The notes under the pieces: model-generated
The model's database searches: none
Seen by the model: only the letters and a program-made list of their open reading frames with translations
Told to the model about the DNA's origin: nothing
Translations under genes and position numbers: made by a program
Shown: positions 36,421 through 46,567 of the stretch, piece by piece
Numbering within the stretch: the first letter of the stretch is position 1
How the letters are laid out: each line of letters begins with the position of its first letter
Assembly: GCF_020181035.1 (NCBI RefSeq)
Contig: NZ_JAIQYY010000008.1
Location: forward strand, 1-64,000
Length of the DNA stretch: 64,000 bases
Direction: 5' to 3'
Source: Streptomyces sp. CoH27
GTDB lineage: Bacteria > Actinomycetota > Actinomycetes > Streptomycetales > Streptomycetaceae

Positions 36421-38142
36421 TTACCGGGTAGGGGGGAAGTCTGCGGTGTCGGTCGTGTGCACGGCCAGCGACCGGTCGGGGTTCAGCCGTACGACGATGT
36501 GCCGCCGCCAGTCGGTGTCGTCGCGCTCGGCGCGGTCCTCGCGCCAGTGGCAGCCGCGTGTCTCCTCGCGCAGCCGGGCGGCGGCGACCAGGACGCGGGC
36601 GACGCACAGGAGGTTGGTGGCCTCCCAGGTGTCGACGCCGGGCTCGGCGGTCTTGCCGTGCTCCTCCAGGGCGTCGCGGGCGTCCGTGTGCAGTTTCTGG
36701 AGCTGTTCGGCGGCCCGGGCGAGGGACTCCTCGGAGCGCAGCACGCCGGCGCCCTCGGTCATGATCCGCTGGATGGCGAAGCGGGACTCGGGGGCGAGCA
36801 GCGGGTGGGCGGGAGTCTCCGGGTACGGGACCGGTGCGGGCACGCGCGCGTGCAGGCCGTTCTCCGCGCGGGCCGCGGCGATGTCGGCGGCGATGCGCTC
36901 GGCGTAGACGAGACCTTCGAGCAGGGAGTTGGAGGCGAGCCGGTTCGCGCCGTGCACGCCGGTGCAGGCGACCTCGCCGCACGCGTACAGGCCCGGCACC
37001 GTCGTACGCCCCAGCGCGTCCGTGCGCACGCCCCCGGAGGCGTAGTGGGCGGCCGGGGCGATCGGGATGGGCTCGGTGAGCGGGTCGATGCCGTTGGCGC
37101 GGCAGGCGGCCAGGATGGTCGGGAAACGGTGCTCCCACATGTCGGCGCCGAAGTGCCGGGCGTCGAGGTACATGTGCTCGGCGCCCTGCTCCAGCATCCG
37201 CCGCAGGATGCCCTTGGCGACGATGTCCCGGGGCGCCAGCTCGGCCAGCTCGTGCTGGCCCACCATGAAGCGCACGCCGTCGGCGTCGACCAGGTGGGCG
37301 CCCTCGCCGCGCACCGCCTCGGAGACGAGCGGCTGCTGCCCCTCCGCCTCCGGGCCGAGGAACAGCACGGTCGGGTGGAACTGCACGAACTCCAGATCGC
37401 TGACCTCGGCGCCCGCGCGCAGCGCCAGCGCCACACCGTCGCCGGTCGACACGGACGGGTTGGTGGTCGCGGAGAACACCTGGCCCATGCCGCCGGTCGC
37501 GAGGACCACCGCGGGGGCGTGCACGGCGCCCACGCCGTCGTGCTGGCCCTCGCCCATCACATGCAGCGTGACACCGGCCGTACGGCCCTCGGCGTCGGTC
37601 AGCAGGTCCAGCACCAGCGCGTTCTCGATCGTGCGCAGCCCACGCGCGTGTACGGCCTCGACGAGCGCCCGGGAGACCTCCGCGCCGGTGGCGTCGCCGC
37701 CCGCGTGCGCGATCCGGCGCCGGTGGTGGCCGCCCTCGCGGGTGAGGTGGATGTCGCCCTCACCGTCGGTGTCGAAGTGCGCGCCGGTGGAGATCAGCCG
37801 CCGTACCGCGTCGGGGCCCTCGGTGACGAGGATCCGGACGGCCTCCTCGTCGCACAGGCCCGCGCCGGCCACCAGGGTGTCGTCGAGGTGCTGTTCGGGG
37901 GTGTCGCCCTCGCCGAGGGCGGCCGCGATGCCGCCCTGCGCCCAGCGCGTGGAGCCGTCGTCCAGGCGGGCCTTGGTGACGACGACCGTGGTGAGCCCGG
38001 CGGCCTCGCAGCGCAGGGCCGCGGTCAGACCGGCCACGCCGGAGCCGACGACGACCACGTCCGCCGCGATGCTCCACCCGGGGGCGGGTGCGTGCAGTCG
38101 TATGCCTGTGCTGGTGCCTGTGCTGGTGCCTGTGCTGGTCAC
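36421..38142 (-). CDS. nadB: L-aspartate oxidase NadB
   Basis: FAD enzyme that oxidises L-aspartate to iminoaspartate, the first step of de novo NAD synthesis; 573 residues. FAD motif [16 protein letters not shown] near residue 29, [31 protein letters not shown], and the [23 protein letters not shown] block. The GTG start overlaps the panC stop (GTGA). The N-terminus has three TSTG repeats coded by a 12-base triplet repeat. NadA, the usual partner, must be elsewhere. Confidence 0.95.
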   Translation of the reverse strand: MTSTGTSTGTSTGIRLHAPAPGWSIAADVVVVGSGVAGLTAALRCEAAGLTTVVVTKARLDDGSTRWAQGGIAAALGEGDTPEQHLDDTLVAGAGLCDEEAVRILVTEGPDAVRRLISTGAHFDTDGEGDIHLTREGGHHRRRIAHAGGDATGAEVSRALVEAVHARGLRTIENALVLDLLTDAEGRTAGVTLHVMGEGQHDGVGAVHAPAVVLATGGMGQVFSATTNPSVSTGDGVALALRAGAEVSDLEFVQFHPTVLFLGPEAEGQQPLVSEAVRGEGAHLVDADGVRFMVGQHELAELAPRDIVAKGILRRMLEQGAEHMYLDARHFGADMWEHRFPTILAACRANGIDPLTEPIPIAPAAHYASGGVRTDALGRTTVPGLYACGEVACTGVHGANRLASNSLLEGLVYAERIAADIAAARAENGLHARVPAPVPYPETPAHPLLAPESRFAIQRIMTEGAGVLRSEESLARAAEQLQKLHTDARDALEEHGKTAEPGVDTWEATNLLCVARVLVAAARLREETRGCHWREDRAERDDTDWRRHIVVRLNPDRSLAVHTTDTADFPPTR

Positions 38143-39140
38143 GAGGCGGCTCCGAGGGTTCCGAAGGTGAGCGGAAGGTTGTCGATCAGCCGGGTCGTGC
38201 CGACCCGGGCGGCGACGGCGAGGACGGCCTCGCCGGTGAAGTCGTCGCCGATCTCGGTGAAGTCGGCGGGGTCGACCAGGGCGAGGTAGTCCAGCCGGAG
38301 CGGCGGGACGAAGCGGGCGGCCTCGTCCAGCACCTGGCGGGCCGCCGCGCGGACCGCGGCCGGAGAGCCGGGCACCGCGGTGGCGACCGCGTGCGCGTCG
38401 GCCGCCGCGCGGGACTCCCCTATGGCGCTCAGCGCCTCCGCACGCGCGTGCGTGGAGGGCACTTCACGGGCACGCGCGCGCAGCGCCTCCTGTGCAGCGT
38501 GCCGGTCACGGCCCGCGAACAGCGCCCGGGACAGCGCGAGCGCCGTGCCGCGCTCCGCGGGCGAGAGGTAACGGTTGCGGCTGGACAGGGCGAGCCCGTC
38601 CGCCTCGCGCACGGTCGGTACGGCGACGATCTCGACGCCGAAGTTCAGGTCCCGCACCATGCGCCGGATCAGGGCCAGCTGCTGGGCGTCCTTCTGCCCG
38701 AACAGGGCCGCGTCGGGGCGGGTGAGGTGCAGCAGCTTGGCGACGACGGTGAGCATGCCGTCGAAGTGGCCGGGCCGCGAGGCGCCCTCCAGGCGTTCGC
38801 CCATGGGGCCGGCGGTGATGCGCACCTGGGGTTCGCCGCCCGGGTAGACCTCGTCCACGGAGGGTGCGAAGACGGCGTCCGCGCCGGACTGCTCCGCGAG
38901 CTTCAGGTCGGCGTCAAGGGTGCGCGGATAGCGGTCGAGGTCCTCGCCCGCGCCGAACTGCAGCGGGTTGACGAAGACGGTGACGACGACCTCGCCGTCC
39001 GGTCCGGCCAGGTCGCGCGCGGTGCGGATCAGGGTGGCGTGACCCTCGTGCAGGGCGCCCATGGTCATTACGACGGCGCGGCGGCCGCGGCGCACGCGCG
39101 CGTGCAGCTCGTCGGCGGTGCTCAGCAGGACGGTGGTCAT
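38139..39140 (-). CDS. panC: Pantothenate synthetase PanC
   Basis: Joins pantoate and beta-alanine with ATP; 333 residues. HIGH-like motif [20 protein letters not shown], the conserved [16 protein letters not shown] and KMSKS-like SSRNRYLSP are present. The C-terminal part is longer than in E. coli (283 residues), with an Ala-rich insert. The ATG overlaps the upstream DUF2520 gene stop by four bases and its stop overlaps the nadB start, so the three genes are translationally coupled. Confidence 0.95.
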   Translation of the reverse strand: MTTVLLSTADELHARVRRGRRAVVMTMGALHEGHATLIRTARDLAGPDGEVVVTVFVNPLQFGAGEDLDRYPRTLDADLKLAEQSGADAVFAPSVDEVYPGGEPQVRITAGPMGERLEGASRPGHFDGMLTVVAKLLHLTRPDAALFGQKDAQQLALIRRMVRDLNFGVEIVAVPTVREADGLALSSRNRYLSPAERGTALALSRALFAGRDRHAAQEALRARAREVPSTHARAEALSAIGESRAAADAHAVATAVPGSPAAVRAAARQVLDEAARFVPPLRLDYLALVDPADFTEIGDDFTGEAVLAVAARVGTTRLIDNLPLTFGTLGAAS

Positions 39141-40075
39141 CGGGCGTCCCCCTTGGTGCCGTTGGTGCCGTTGGATCCGTCGGCCAGCACGCCGAGCAGG
39201 TCCTCGGCGAGTTCCGGCTTCAGCAGGCCGTGGGCGAGGGCTCGGTCGGCGGTGGCACGGGCCATCGCGAGATAGCCCGCGACGGTCTGCGGGGCGTGCT
39301 TGCGCAGCTCCGTGACGTGCGCGGCGACCGTGCCGGCGTCCCCGCGCGCGACGGGCCCGGTGAGCGCCAGGTCGCCGGAGCGCAGCGCGTTGTCCAGGGC
39401 GGCGCCGAGCAGCGGGCCGAGCATCCGGTCGGGCGCCTCGACGCCGGCCGTGCGCAGCAGCTCCATGGACTGGGCGACGAGGGTCACCAGGTGGTTGGCG
39501 CCGAGCGCGAGGGCCGCGTGGTAGAGCGGGCGGTTCTCTTCGCTGATCCACTCCGGTTCGCCGCCCATCTCGATGACCAGGGCCTCGGCGGCCAGCCGCA
39601 GCTCCTCGGGCGCGGTGACGCCGAAGGAACAGCCGGCCAGGCGCTGGACGTCCACCGGGGTGCCGGTGAACGTCATCGCCGGGTGCAGCGCCAGCGGCAG
39701 CGCGCCCGCGCGCGTGGCGGGGGCGAGGACCTGGGCGCCGTACCGGCCGGAGGTGTGCACGAGCAGCTGGCCGGGCCGTACGGCACCGGTCTCGGCGAGG
39801 CCGGCGACCAGGCCGGGCAGGGCGTCGTCGGGGACGGTGAGCAGCACCAGGTCGGCGCGCTGGAGCACCTCGGCGGGCGGTACCAGCGGCACGTCCGGGA
39901 GCATGGTCTCGGCACGCCTGCGGGAGGCGTCGGAGACACCGGAGACGGCCACCGGACGGTGCCCGGCGAGCTGGAGGGACGCGGCCAGCGCGGGGCCCAC
40001 GCGGCCGGCGCCGACGACGCCGACGGTGAGCCGCGCGGGGCGGTCCTTGAGATCTGGCTGGTGGACTGTACTCAC
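39137..40075 (-). CDS. Rossmann-like/DUF2520 protein, predicted oxidoreductase
   Basis: A 312-residue protein with N-terminal NAD(P)-binding motif [17 protein letters not shown], a catalytic-like central domain, and a C-terminal helical DUF2520 domain ([20 protein letters not shown]). This family is often next to panB or panC, and has been proposed as a pantoate-related dehydrogenase; that is inference here. GTG start, weak ribosome binding site. First gene of the pan/nad operon; a TAATAT -10-like element and a 12-base tandem repeat lie upstream. Confidence 0.85.
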   Translation of the reverse strand: MSTVHQPDLKDRPARLTVGVVGAGRVGPALAASLQLAGHRPVAVSGVSDASRRRAETMLPDVPLVPPAEVLQRADLVLLTVPDDALPGLVAGLAETGAVRPGQLLVHTSGRYGAQVLAPATRAGALPLALHPAMTFTGTPVDVQRLAGCSFGVTAPEELRLAAEALVIEMGGEPEWISEENRPLYHAALALGANHLVTLVAQSMELLRTAGVEAPDRMLGPLLGAALDNALRSGDLALTGPVARGDAGTVAAHVTELRKHAPQTVAGYLAMARATADRALAHGLLKPELAEDLLGVLADGSNGTNGTKGDAR

Positions 40076-40109
40076 GCGACGGCGGCCTTCCCGTTCCAGT
40101 CCGCTCTGG

Positions 40110-40147
40110 GTACCGGACGATGTACCGGACGATTTCTCGTCATATTA
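40110..40147 (-). promoter_or_regulatory. Candidate promoter and tandem 12-bp repeat of the pan/nad operon
   Basis: GTACCGGACGAT occurs twice in tandem (40110-40133). On the operon strand a TAATAT -10-like hexamer (40142-40147) lies just before the repeats, so transcription would start in or next to them. A good -35 was not found. The repeats could be an operator. Confidence 0.4.
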
Positions 40148-40270
40148 ACGCTATCCGGTTCGGGGGCGGCCGGTCGTCCACAGGCTGTGGGTTACGCCAC
40201 GCCCGCGGACCGGGCCACCGCGCGGAAACCCCGGTGCATCGCGCGCGTGCGGCGCGGCATGATCCCCGGC

Positions 40271-41467
40271 ATGACGGACACGGCTGAGCAGGACAACGGA
40301 CCTGACAGGCACCAGGACGACGAACGTTCCCCCCAGGAGCGGCTGCGGGACCGCCGCATGGCGGCGCAGCGGCAGGCGCGGCGCACGCTGTCCCGCGCGG
40401 GCTGGGGCGGCACCCTCCGCGAACGCCTGACGGATCTCATGGCAGCGGCACCCGAGGTGTACGACCTGGATGAGCAGTCGGACATCTACGGCAACCGGAT
40501 CGTGGCCGCCCTGGAGGAGCGGGTCGCGGGGCTGCTCGGCACGGAGGCCGCCGCGTTCTTCCCGACCGGCACGATGGCCCAGCAGGTGGCCCTGCGCTGC
40601 TGGGCGGCCCGCACCGGCGACCCGGCCGTGGCCCTGCACGCCCTGTCCCACCCCGAGGTGCACGAGCGGCATGCCTTCAGCCAGGTCAGCGGCCTGCGCC
40701 CGGTCCGCGTGACGGACGAGCCACGGCAGCCCACGGCCGCCGAGATACGCGACCTCGCCGAGCCCTTCGGGGCGCTGATGCTGGAGCTGCCCCTGCGGGA
40801 CGCCGGTTTCGTGCTGCCCACCTGGGAGGAGCTGACCGAGGTCGTGGAGGCCGCGCGGGAGCGCGACGCGGTGGTGCACTTCGACGGCGCGCGCCTGTGG
40901 GAGTGCACGGAGCACTTCGGGCGCCCGCTGGAGGAGATCGCGGGCCTGGCCGACAGCGTCTACGTGTCGTTCTACAAGTCCCTCGCCGGTTTCGGCGGCG
41001 CGGCGCTCGCCGGCCCCAGGAGCCTGATCGAGGAGGCGAAGACCTGGCGGCACCGGTACGGCGGGATGATCTTCCAGCAGTTCCCGACCGCGCTGTCCGC
41101 CCTCGTCGGACTGGAGCGGGAGCTGCCCCGGCTGCCCGAGTACGTGCGGCACGCGCGCGTGGTGGCCGCCGCACTGCGCGAGGGGTTCGCCGAAGCCGGG
41201 CTGCCGTGGGCCCGCGTCCACCCCGGGGTGCCGCACACTCACGAGTTCCAGGTCTGGCTGCCGTACGAGCCCGAGGTGGTCGCCGAGGCAGCCGTACGCC
41301 AGGGCGAGGAGACCTCGGTGATGCTCTTCGCGAACCCCTGGGACGGCCGGGGGCCCGGCCTGGCGGTCACGGAGGTCACCGTCCGTGCCAGGGGACTGGA
41401 GTGGACGGCGGACGACGTCCGCGCGGCCGTACGGGACTTCACGGACCGCCTGCCGGACAAGGCCTGA
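40271..41467 (+). CDS. PLP-dependent beta-eliminating lyase (threonine aldolase family)
   Basis: A 398-residue fold-type I enzyme. Family blocks: SDIYGNRIVAALEERVAGLLG, FFPTGTMAQQ, ALHALSHPEVHE, VVHFDGARLWE with the PLP-binding Asp, and VSFYKSLAGFGGAAL with the Schiff-base Lys. Related to low-specificity L-threonine aldolases (PF01212). The charged first 45 residues are an extension; an ATG four codons upstream (MIPG) is possible. Divergent from the pan/nad operon, end-to-end with the following small gene. Confidence 0.88.
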   Translation: MTDTAEQDNGPDRHQDDERSPQERLRDRRMAAQRQARRTLSRAGWGGTLRERLTDLMAAAPEVYDLDEQSDIYGNRIVAALEERVAGLLGTEAAAFFPTGTMAQQVALRCWAARTGDPAVALHALSHPEVHERHAFSQVSGLRPVRVTDEPRQPTAAEIRDLAEPFGALMLELPLRDAGFVLPTWEELTEVVEAARERDAVVHFDGARLWECTEHFGRPLEEIAGLADSVYVSFYKSLAGFGGAALAGPRSLIEEAKTWRHRYGGMIFQQFPTALSALVGLERELPRLPEYVRHARVVAAALREGFAEAGLPWARVHPGVPHTHEFQVWLPYEPEVVAEAAVRQGEETSVMLFANPWDGRGPGLAVTEVTVRARGLEWTADDVRAAVRDFTDRLPDKA

Positions 41468-41674
41468 CTACAGGGCTCGCGGGCGCAGCCAGCGGCGCAG
41501 GGCGTACCGCACGCGCCCGCGTGCCGGGCGCTCGGCGATGACCGCGCTGAAGCGCCGGTACTCGCGCAGTTCGCGCGCCACCGTCAGGTCGTGCCGGCCG
41601 GGCGCGGGTGGCTCGGGTTCGCCGAGCACGCGCGCACGGTGGCTGTCGAGGAGGTACTGCTGGGTGATGCTCAT
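41468..41674 (-). CDS. Small basic conserved protein
   Basis: A 68-residue protein, MSITQQYLLDSHRARVLGEP to RRWLRPRAL, with many Arg residues and no membrane segment. The stop lies directly against the lyase stop, zero bases apart. Such small basic proteins occur beside DUF5937 regulators in Streptomyces; function unknown. Start chosen at the ATG with an AAGGCG-like site upstream. Confidence 0.65.
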   Translation of the reverse strand: MSITQQYLLDSHRARVLGEPEPPAPGRHDLTVARELREYRRFSAVIAERPARGRVRYALRRWLRPRAL

Positions 41675-41769
41675 GGCGGATCGCCTTTTCGGGACGTGAC
41701 TGATCTGTGGCTGATCGGGCTCCGCGGCTGCCCCGGTGCCTTCAGCCTGGTCGAGCCCGGTGCCGAAGT

Positions 41770-41802
41770 CCCGTGGATTGACGGCTGCCGTCAATCCACG
41801 GG
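41770..41802. promoter_or_regulatory. Perfect 15+3+15 palindrome upstream of the ArsR/DUF5937 gene
   Basis: CCCGTGGATTGACGG and its exact reverse complement flank CTG, between the small basic gene and the regulator gene, which are divergent. Symmetry, length and position fit the operator of the adjacent ArsR-type regulator. Confidence 0.75.
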
Positions 41803-41835
41803 GGCACTGTCAGTGGGCCGGTGCACGATGGACGC

Positions 41836-42939
41836 ATGAGCGTGACGATCGACATCACCGGACTGCCGCCCGAGCGGGTCTCGGTCGTGCCTTCCCCGCT
41901 GGCCGAGCTGGGGATGGCGCTGCACGCGCTCAGCGAGCCCGGTCACCACCCCGACCTCCAGGGCTGGGTGACCGCCGTCTCGTCCCGGCTGGACCCCCGG
42001 CTGGCCGACCGCCTGTGCGAGGCCGACTTCCTGTGGCGTACGACGTTCTCGGACGTCTTCGCCCCCTTCGCCGGCATCCCCGGCCGGCGCACGCTGCCCG
42101 GCGCCACCCTCGCCGAAGAGCTCGATCTGCTGGACAAGTTGACGGACGAACAGTTCGTGAACGTCGCGCTGGAGTTCACCTGCCAGCTGCGCTACGACGT
42201 CCAGGAGCCGTCCCTGCTGGACGACCCGGAGCTGCGCCGCCGCTCCCTGGAGCTGGCCGCCGCACGCGGGGCCGTACAGGAGCAGTTCGCGCGCCGCCTG
42301 CTGGATGATCCGCCGGTCGTCCGTGCCTGGTTCCGGCAGCTGATGCTCGACTGCGACGAGGCCTTCTTCGCCGACACCTGGGCCCGCATCCAGCCCCAGC
42401 TCGCCGCCGACGCCCGGCACAAGACCGAACTGCTGCGCCGCAAGGGCCTCGGCGTGGCCCTCGCGTCCCTCTCCGAGGCCATCTCGCTGGACGAGGAGGC
42501 CACGCTCGTCACGGTCGACAAGCTCGCGGTCGGCCGCACCGCCACCGGCGACGGCGGCCTGGTCCTGGTGCCGACCAGCCTCGGCTGGCCGCACGTCCTG
42601 GTCCTGCACCGGTTCGGCTGGCAGCCCTCGATCACCTACCCCGCGAGCGGCACCCGCCCACAGGCCCCGTCCGTCGAACAGCTCACGCGCCGCCTGGAGG
42701 CGCTGGCCCACCCGGTGCGGCTGCGGCTGTGCCGGCACCTCGCGCGCGCTCCGCACACCACGGGCGAACTGGCTGACGCCCACGGCATGTCGGCCCCCGA
42801 GATCTCCCGCCACCTCGCGGTGCTGAAGAAGGCAGGCCTGATCACCGACTGCCGCCACGGCCGGTACGTCCAGCACCAGCTGGACCTCTCCGCGGTGGCC
42901 CGGCTGGGCAGCGACTTCATCGAGGGCGTCCTGCGCTGA
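41836..42939 (+). CDS. DUF5937/ArsR-family transcriptional regulator
   Basis: A 367-residue protein. A long N-terminal DUF5937 domain (about 1-275, with GITGLPPE-like start, EELDLLDKLTDEQF and LVPTSLGWPHVLV) precedes a C-terminal ArsR winged helix (about 285-365: RLEALAHPVRLRLCRHLARA, HGMSAPEISRHLAVLKKAGL, GRYVQHQLD). No metal-binding Cys pair is visible in the HTH, so it is unlikely to be a classic metal sensor. It probably binds the palindrome upstream and controls itself and the divergent gene. Confidence 0.85.
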   Translation: MSVTIDITGLPPERVSVVPSPLAELGMALHALSEPGHHPDLQGWVTAVSSRLDPRLADRLCEADFLWRTTFSDVFAPFAGIPGRRTLPGATLAEELDLLDKLTDEQFVNVALEFTCQLRYDVQEPSLLDDPELRRRSLELAAARGAVQEQFARRLLDDPPVVRAWFRQLMLDCDEAFFADTWARIQPQLAADARHKTELLRRKGLGVALASLSEAISLDEEATLVTVDKLAVGRTATGDGGLVLVPTSLGWPHVLVLHRFGWQPSITYPASGTRPQAPSVEQLTRRLEALAHPVRLRLCRHLARAPHTTGELADAHGMSAPEISRHLAVLKKAGLITDCRHGRYVQHQLDLSAVARLGSDFIEGVLR

Positions 42940-43303
42940 CGCCGTCCGGCGGCACCGACGGGCGCCGGGCATGCCGACTTGCCGGAGACCTTGACGGGCG
43001 CCGGGCATGCAGACCGACGGGGCAGCGGGTCGGACCAGCCGCCTCGACGCAGGCCGGTGGGCGCCGGACGCGCATCCCGGCCGGCGGCTGCCGGGCCCGC
43101 ATGGCCCGCGTCAGCCCCGACCCGTCGGCCCGCACCGGCCGGATCTGCCGGGCCCGCGTCCACAGGATCCGCCGTACCCACACGGCCAGCCCCGCCGGAT
43201 CGCCGTACCCACACAGCCCGCCCCCGCCGGATCGCCGTACCCACACAGTGTGAGTCCGGCAGACCTGTACGGCCGTTTCAGCGGGGCCCAGTACGGCCGC
43301 GTC
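42940..43303. other. 364-base repeat-bearing non-coding region
   Basis: No supported gene. It has a direct repeat GACGGGCGCCGGGCATGC at 42957-42974 and 42993-43010 (36-base period) and a second tandem repeat further on, listed separately. Reading frames through it on both strands have biased Arg/Pro/Gly composition only. Confidence 0.65.
43171..43246. repeat. Tandem 31-32 bp repeats
   Basis: GCCGTACCCACAC occurs at 43171, 43202 and 43234, with CCCGCCGGATC between copies, giving units of 31 and 32 bases. The repeats are contiguous, with no variable spacers, so this is not a CRISPR array. Confidence 0.8.
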
Positions 43304-43975
43304 TCAGCTGTGGCCGCCGGCGCGGACCAGCCCCGTCTCGTACGCCAGCACCACCACCTGCACCCGGTCGCGCAGGCCGAGTTTGGTCAGGATGCGGCCC
43401 ACATGGGTCTTCACCGTGGCCTCGCTCAGCACCAGCCGGGCCGCGATCTCCCCGTTGGACAGGCCCTGCGCGACGAGCACCATCACCTCCCGCTCCCGGT
43501 CGGTGAGCCGTTCCAGCTCCTTGTGCTGCGGCTCCTTGCCGGTGGAGGGCAGCATCGGCGCGAAGCGGTCCAGCAGCCGCCGGGTGGTGGAGGGCGCCAC
43601 GACGGCGTCACCACTGTGCACGGACCGGATCGCGGCCAGCAGCTCGCCGGGCGGCACGTCCTTGAGCATGAACCCGGAGGCGCCCGCCTTCAGCCCGGAG
43701 AAGGCGTACTCGTCCAGGTCGAACGTGGTCAGGATCAGCACCTTCGGCGCGTCAGGCTCCGCGCAGATCCGCCGGGTGGCCTCGACCCCGTCCAGCTTCG
43801 GCATGCGGACGTCCATCAGGACGACGTCGACCGGAGTCGTGCGCAGCACCTGCAGGGCCTCGACACCGTCGCCCGCCTCCGCGACGACCTCCATGTCCGG
43901 CTGGGCGGCGAGCACCATCCGGAACCCGGTGCGCAGCAGCACCTGGTCGTCGACGAGCATCACGCGGATCGTCAT
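43304..43975 (-). CDS. NarL/LuxR family response regulator
   Basis: A 223-residue regulator. Receiver: VMLVDDQVLLRTGF, phospho-Asp in DVVLMDVRMPKLDG, Lys in FMLKDVPPGEL. LuxR-type HTH: LTDREREVMVLVAQGLSNGE and LSEATVKTHVGRILTKLGLR. Start at MTIRVMLVDD, supported by AGAGG five bases upstream; a longer start (MPVPNERGP) is possible. It follows the histidine kinase gene by 62 bases and should be its partner. Confidence 0.94.
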   Translation of the reverse strand: MTIRVMLVDDQVLLRTGFRMVLAAQPDMEVVAEAGDGVEALQVLRTTPVDVVLMDVRMPKLDGVEATRRICAEPDAPKVLILTTFDLDEYAFSGLKAGASGFMLKDVPPGELLAAIRSVHSGDAVVAPSTTRRLLDRFAPMLPSTGKEPQHKELERLTDREREVMVLVAQGLSNGEIAARLVLSEATVKTHVGRILTKLGLRDRVQVVVLAYETGLVRAGGHS

Positions 43976-44037
43976 CGGGCCTCTTTCGTTGGGGACGGGC
44001 ATGACTTACAGGTGTCAATCGGGGGCGCGTGAACGTG

Positions 44038-45243
44038 TCAGTGCGCCGGTTTGAGCGGGAGCAAGGCGCTGATGCGGAATCCTCCGCCCGGGCGCGGGCC
44101 CGCGTCCAGGGTGCCGCCGACCATGCCGACCCGCTCACGCATGCCGATCAGCCCGTGCCCCTGGCCGTCGGCGCCGCCCTCCTCGTACAGCTCGTGCGGG
44201 GCGCCCTTGCCGTCGTCCTCGACCAGCAGGCCGAGCCCGTCGTCGAAGTAGACCAGCCGCACGCTCGCGCCCGCGTTGGGCCCGCCGTGCTTGCGTGTGT
44301 TGGTGAGCGCCTCCTGCACGATCCGGTACGCGGTCAGCTCCACGCCGCTGGGCAGCGGGCGCGGGGTGCCCTCGACCTTGAAGTCGACCGGGAGCCCCGA
44401 GCTGCGGCACTGCTCGATCAGCTCGTCGATCTGCTCGACGTCGGGCTGCGGGACGTATTCACCGCCCTCCTGGTGCTCCCCGGTGCGCAGCACACCCAGC
44501 AGGCGGCGCATCTCGGCGAGGGCCTGCCGGCCGGTGGAGGAGATCGTCTCCAGAGCCTTCTTCGCCTGGTCGGGCGCGGCGTCGAGGACGTAGGCGGCGC
44601 CGTCGGCCTGCACCACCATCACCGACACGTTGTGCGCGACGACGTCGTGCAGCTCGCGCGCGATACGGGCGCGCTCGGCGGCGACCGCGACCTTCGCCTG
44701 CGCCTCGCGCTCCTTCTCCAGGCGGGCCGCGCGCTCCTCCAGCTGGGCGAAGTAGGCACGTCGGGTGCGCATGGAGTCACCGAGCACCCAGGCGAGAGCG
44801 AAGGGCACTGTCTGGAAGACCGTGATGGCGGCCTGCCCGAGGATGCCGGCGTGCTCGGCCGGCCAGCGGATCTGCGCGAGGGTCGCCGCGACGAGGCTGA
44901 CGCAGAGCGCGAGCCGGGAGGCCCAGCGGGCGCCGAGCGCCGCGACCGTGTACGCGATCACCAGCATCGCGAAGTCCGCGACGGTCGTCTCGATGTCCAG
45001 GGCCAGCTGGGCCAGCCCGGTCGCGCACGCGACCAGCAGCATCGGCTCCGGGTAGCGGCGGCGCAGCGCGACGACGACGCACAGGACGACGGACACGGCC
45101 ATCCCTGTGGCGATCGTCCCGTGGTGCCCAGGCGTCCCGCTGAGATTGACCACGCTCACGCCGGACAGCCCGAACAGGACGACGGCCCAGAAGGTGTCGA
45201 CCCAGATCGGGTGGCGGCGGAGGAAGTCATAGAGGCGCTGCAC
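44038..45243 (-). CDS. Sensor histidine kinase (HisKA_3/NarX-like)
   Basis: A 401-residue membrane kinase. About four to six hydrophobic helices in the first 155 residues with short loops, so it probably senses within the membrane. The HisKA_3 domain has the phospho-His in RELHDVVAHNVSVMVVQ, and an HATPase_c domain has EALTNTRKHG, DDGKGAP and GHGLIGMRERVGMV. GTG start. Pair of the downstream LuxR-type regulator; typical of Streptomyces systems controlling antibiotics or envelope response, target unknown. Confidence 0.93.
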   Translation of the reverse strand: MQRLYDFLRRHPIWVDTFWAVVLFGLSGVSVVNLSGTPGHHGTIATGMAVSVVLCVVVALRRRYPEPMLLVACATGLAQLALDIETTVADFAMLVIAYTVAALGARWASRLALCVSLVAATLAQIRWPAEHAGILGQAAITVFQTVPFALAWVLGDSMRTRRAYFAQLEERAARLEKEREAQAKVAVAAERARIARELHDVVAHNVSVMVVQADGAAYVLDAAPDQAKKALETISSTGRQALAEMRRLLGVLRTGEHQEGGEYVPQPDVEQIDELIEQCRSSGLPVDFKVEGTPRPLPSGVELTAYRIVQEALTNTRKHGGPNAGASVRLVYFDDGLGLLVEDDGKGAPHELYEEGGADGQGHGLIGMRERVGMVGGTLDAGPRPGGGFRISALLPLKPAH

Positions 45244-45361
45244 GTAACCCAGAGTAGGGAAACCGGATGCGTGCAGGGGTCAACCGGAGGGCCGATCCAC
45301 GCCCGGTGGGCGTACTCCGCAAGGTGGAGGAAGTGATCATCTGTGCGCCTAGTCTGTTCCG

Positions 45362-46543
45362 GTGACGGATGAAACGGCGCGGGACGCGGAACCGGCCTCC
45401 GGGGACCCTGCGGGCGACGGTCCCGGCGGCGGCCCGCAGGACGGGCACGGCCGGCGCGGCCGGCACGGCCGGCGCGGCTGGCGTGCGGCGGCCGAGGCTG
45501 CGCTGTACGGGCCCGGCGGCTTCTACCGGCGTCCGGAGGGCCCGGCCGGCCATTTCCGTACGTCCGTGCACGCCTCCCCGCTGTTCGCGCGGGCCGTGGC
45601 CCGGCTGCTGTGCCGGGTGGACGAGGCCCTGGGGCGGCCCGCCGTGCTGGACTTCGTCGACATGGGAGCGGGCCGGGGCGAACTGGTCACCGGGGTGCTC
45701 GACGCCCTGCCGGCCGACGTGGCCGCACGCGCGCGCGGGTACGCCGTCGAACTCGCCGACCGCCCGCCCGGCCTGGACGCCCGCATCACCTGGCTCACCG
45801 AACCCCCGGCCGCCGTCACCGGGCTGCTCTTCGCCAACGAGTGGCTGGACAACGTGCCCGTGGACGTCGCCGAGGTCGACTCCGCGGGCGTGCCCCGGCT
45901 GGTGCTCGTCGCGCAGGACGGCACCGAGCGGCTCGGGGAGGCCGTGACGGGCGCCGAGGCGGACTGGCTCGCCCGCTGGTGGCCCCTGCCCGCCGAGGAG
46001 GGGCTGCGCGCGGAGATCGGACTGCCCCGAGACCTGGCGTGGGCGTCGGTGGTGGACCGGGTGGTGCGCGGGCTCGCGGTGGCCGTGGACTACGCGCACA
46101 CCACCGCCACGCGGCCCCCGTTCGGCACGCTCACGGGCTTCCGGGAGGGCCGCGAGACGGCACCCGTGCCGGACGGCTCCTGCGACATCACGGCCCACGT
46201 CGCCCTGGACGCGTGCGCGGCGGCACCGGGCGCCACGCGCCCCGCTCGTGGCACAGCACGCACGCTCCCGAACACGGCGCCCACGCCCCGCGGCACAGCG
46301 CCGGAGCCCCCCACCACAGCGCGTGCACTGCCCCCTGCGGGCCTGCTCGCGCAGCGCGCTGCTCTGCACGCCCTGGGCATCACCGGCGCACGCCCCCCGC
46401 TCGCGCTGGCCTCCACGGACCCCTCCGCCTACGTGCGCGCCCTCGCGAACGCCGGAGAGGCCGCTGAGCTCACCGCGTCCGGCGGGCTCGGCGACTTCGG
46501 CTGGCTGGTGCAGCCGGTCGGCATCCCGGACCCGCTCACCTGA
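45362..46543 (+). CDS. NDUFAF7-family (COG1565) protein arginine methyltransferase-like
   Basis: A 393-residue SAM-dependent enzyme. [20 protein letters not shown] is the family's N-terminal signature, motif I is [12 protein letters not shown], and [15 protein letters not shown] is the COG1565-specific block. A Pro/Thr/Ala-rich insert (about 280-330) is unusual. Human NDUFAF7 dimethylates an Arg in the NDUFS2 (NuoD) subunit of complex I. Here the gene converges, 24 bases apart, on a nuoD-like gene. GTG start; N-terminal 40 residues are Gly/Arg-rich. Confidence 0.85.
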   Translation: MTDETARDAEPASGDPAGDGPGGGPQDGHGRRGRHGRRGWRAAAEAALYGPGGFYRRPEGPAGHFRTSVHASPLFARAVARLLCRVDEALGRPAVLDFVDMGAGRGELVTGVLDALPADVAARARGYAVELADRPPGLDARITWLTEPPAAVTGLLFANEWLDNVPVDVAEVDSAGVPRLVLVAQDGTERLGEAVTGAEADWLARWWPLPAEEGLRAEIGLPRDLAWASVVDRVVRGLAVAVDYAHTTATRPPFGTLTGFREGRETAPVPDGSCDITAHVALDACAAAPGATRPARGTARTLPNTAPTPRGTAPEPPTTARALPPAGLLAQRAALHALGITGARPPLALASTDPSAYVRALANAGEAAELTASGGLGDFGWLVQPVGIPDPLT

Positions 46544-46567
46544 GCCGACCGGTATCCCGGGGTCGGC

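Noticed and set aside
42636..43244. 202-codon minus-strand frame opposite the ArsR gene end
   Set aside because: Gly/Arg/Pro/Ala-only composition produced by the tandem repeats.
43171..43246. CRISPR-like repeat array
   Set aside because: Units are contiguous with no unique spacers, and there are no cas genes.
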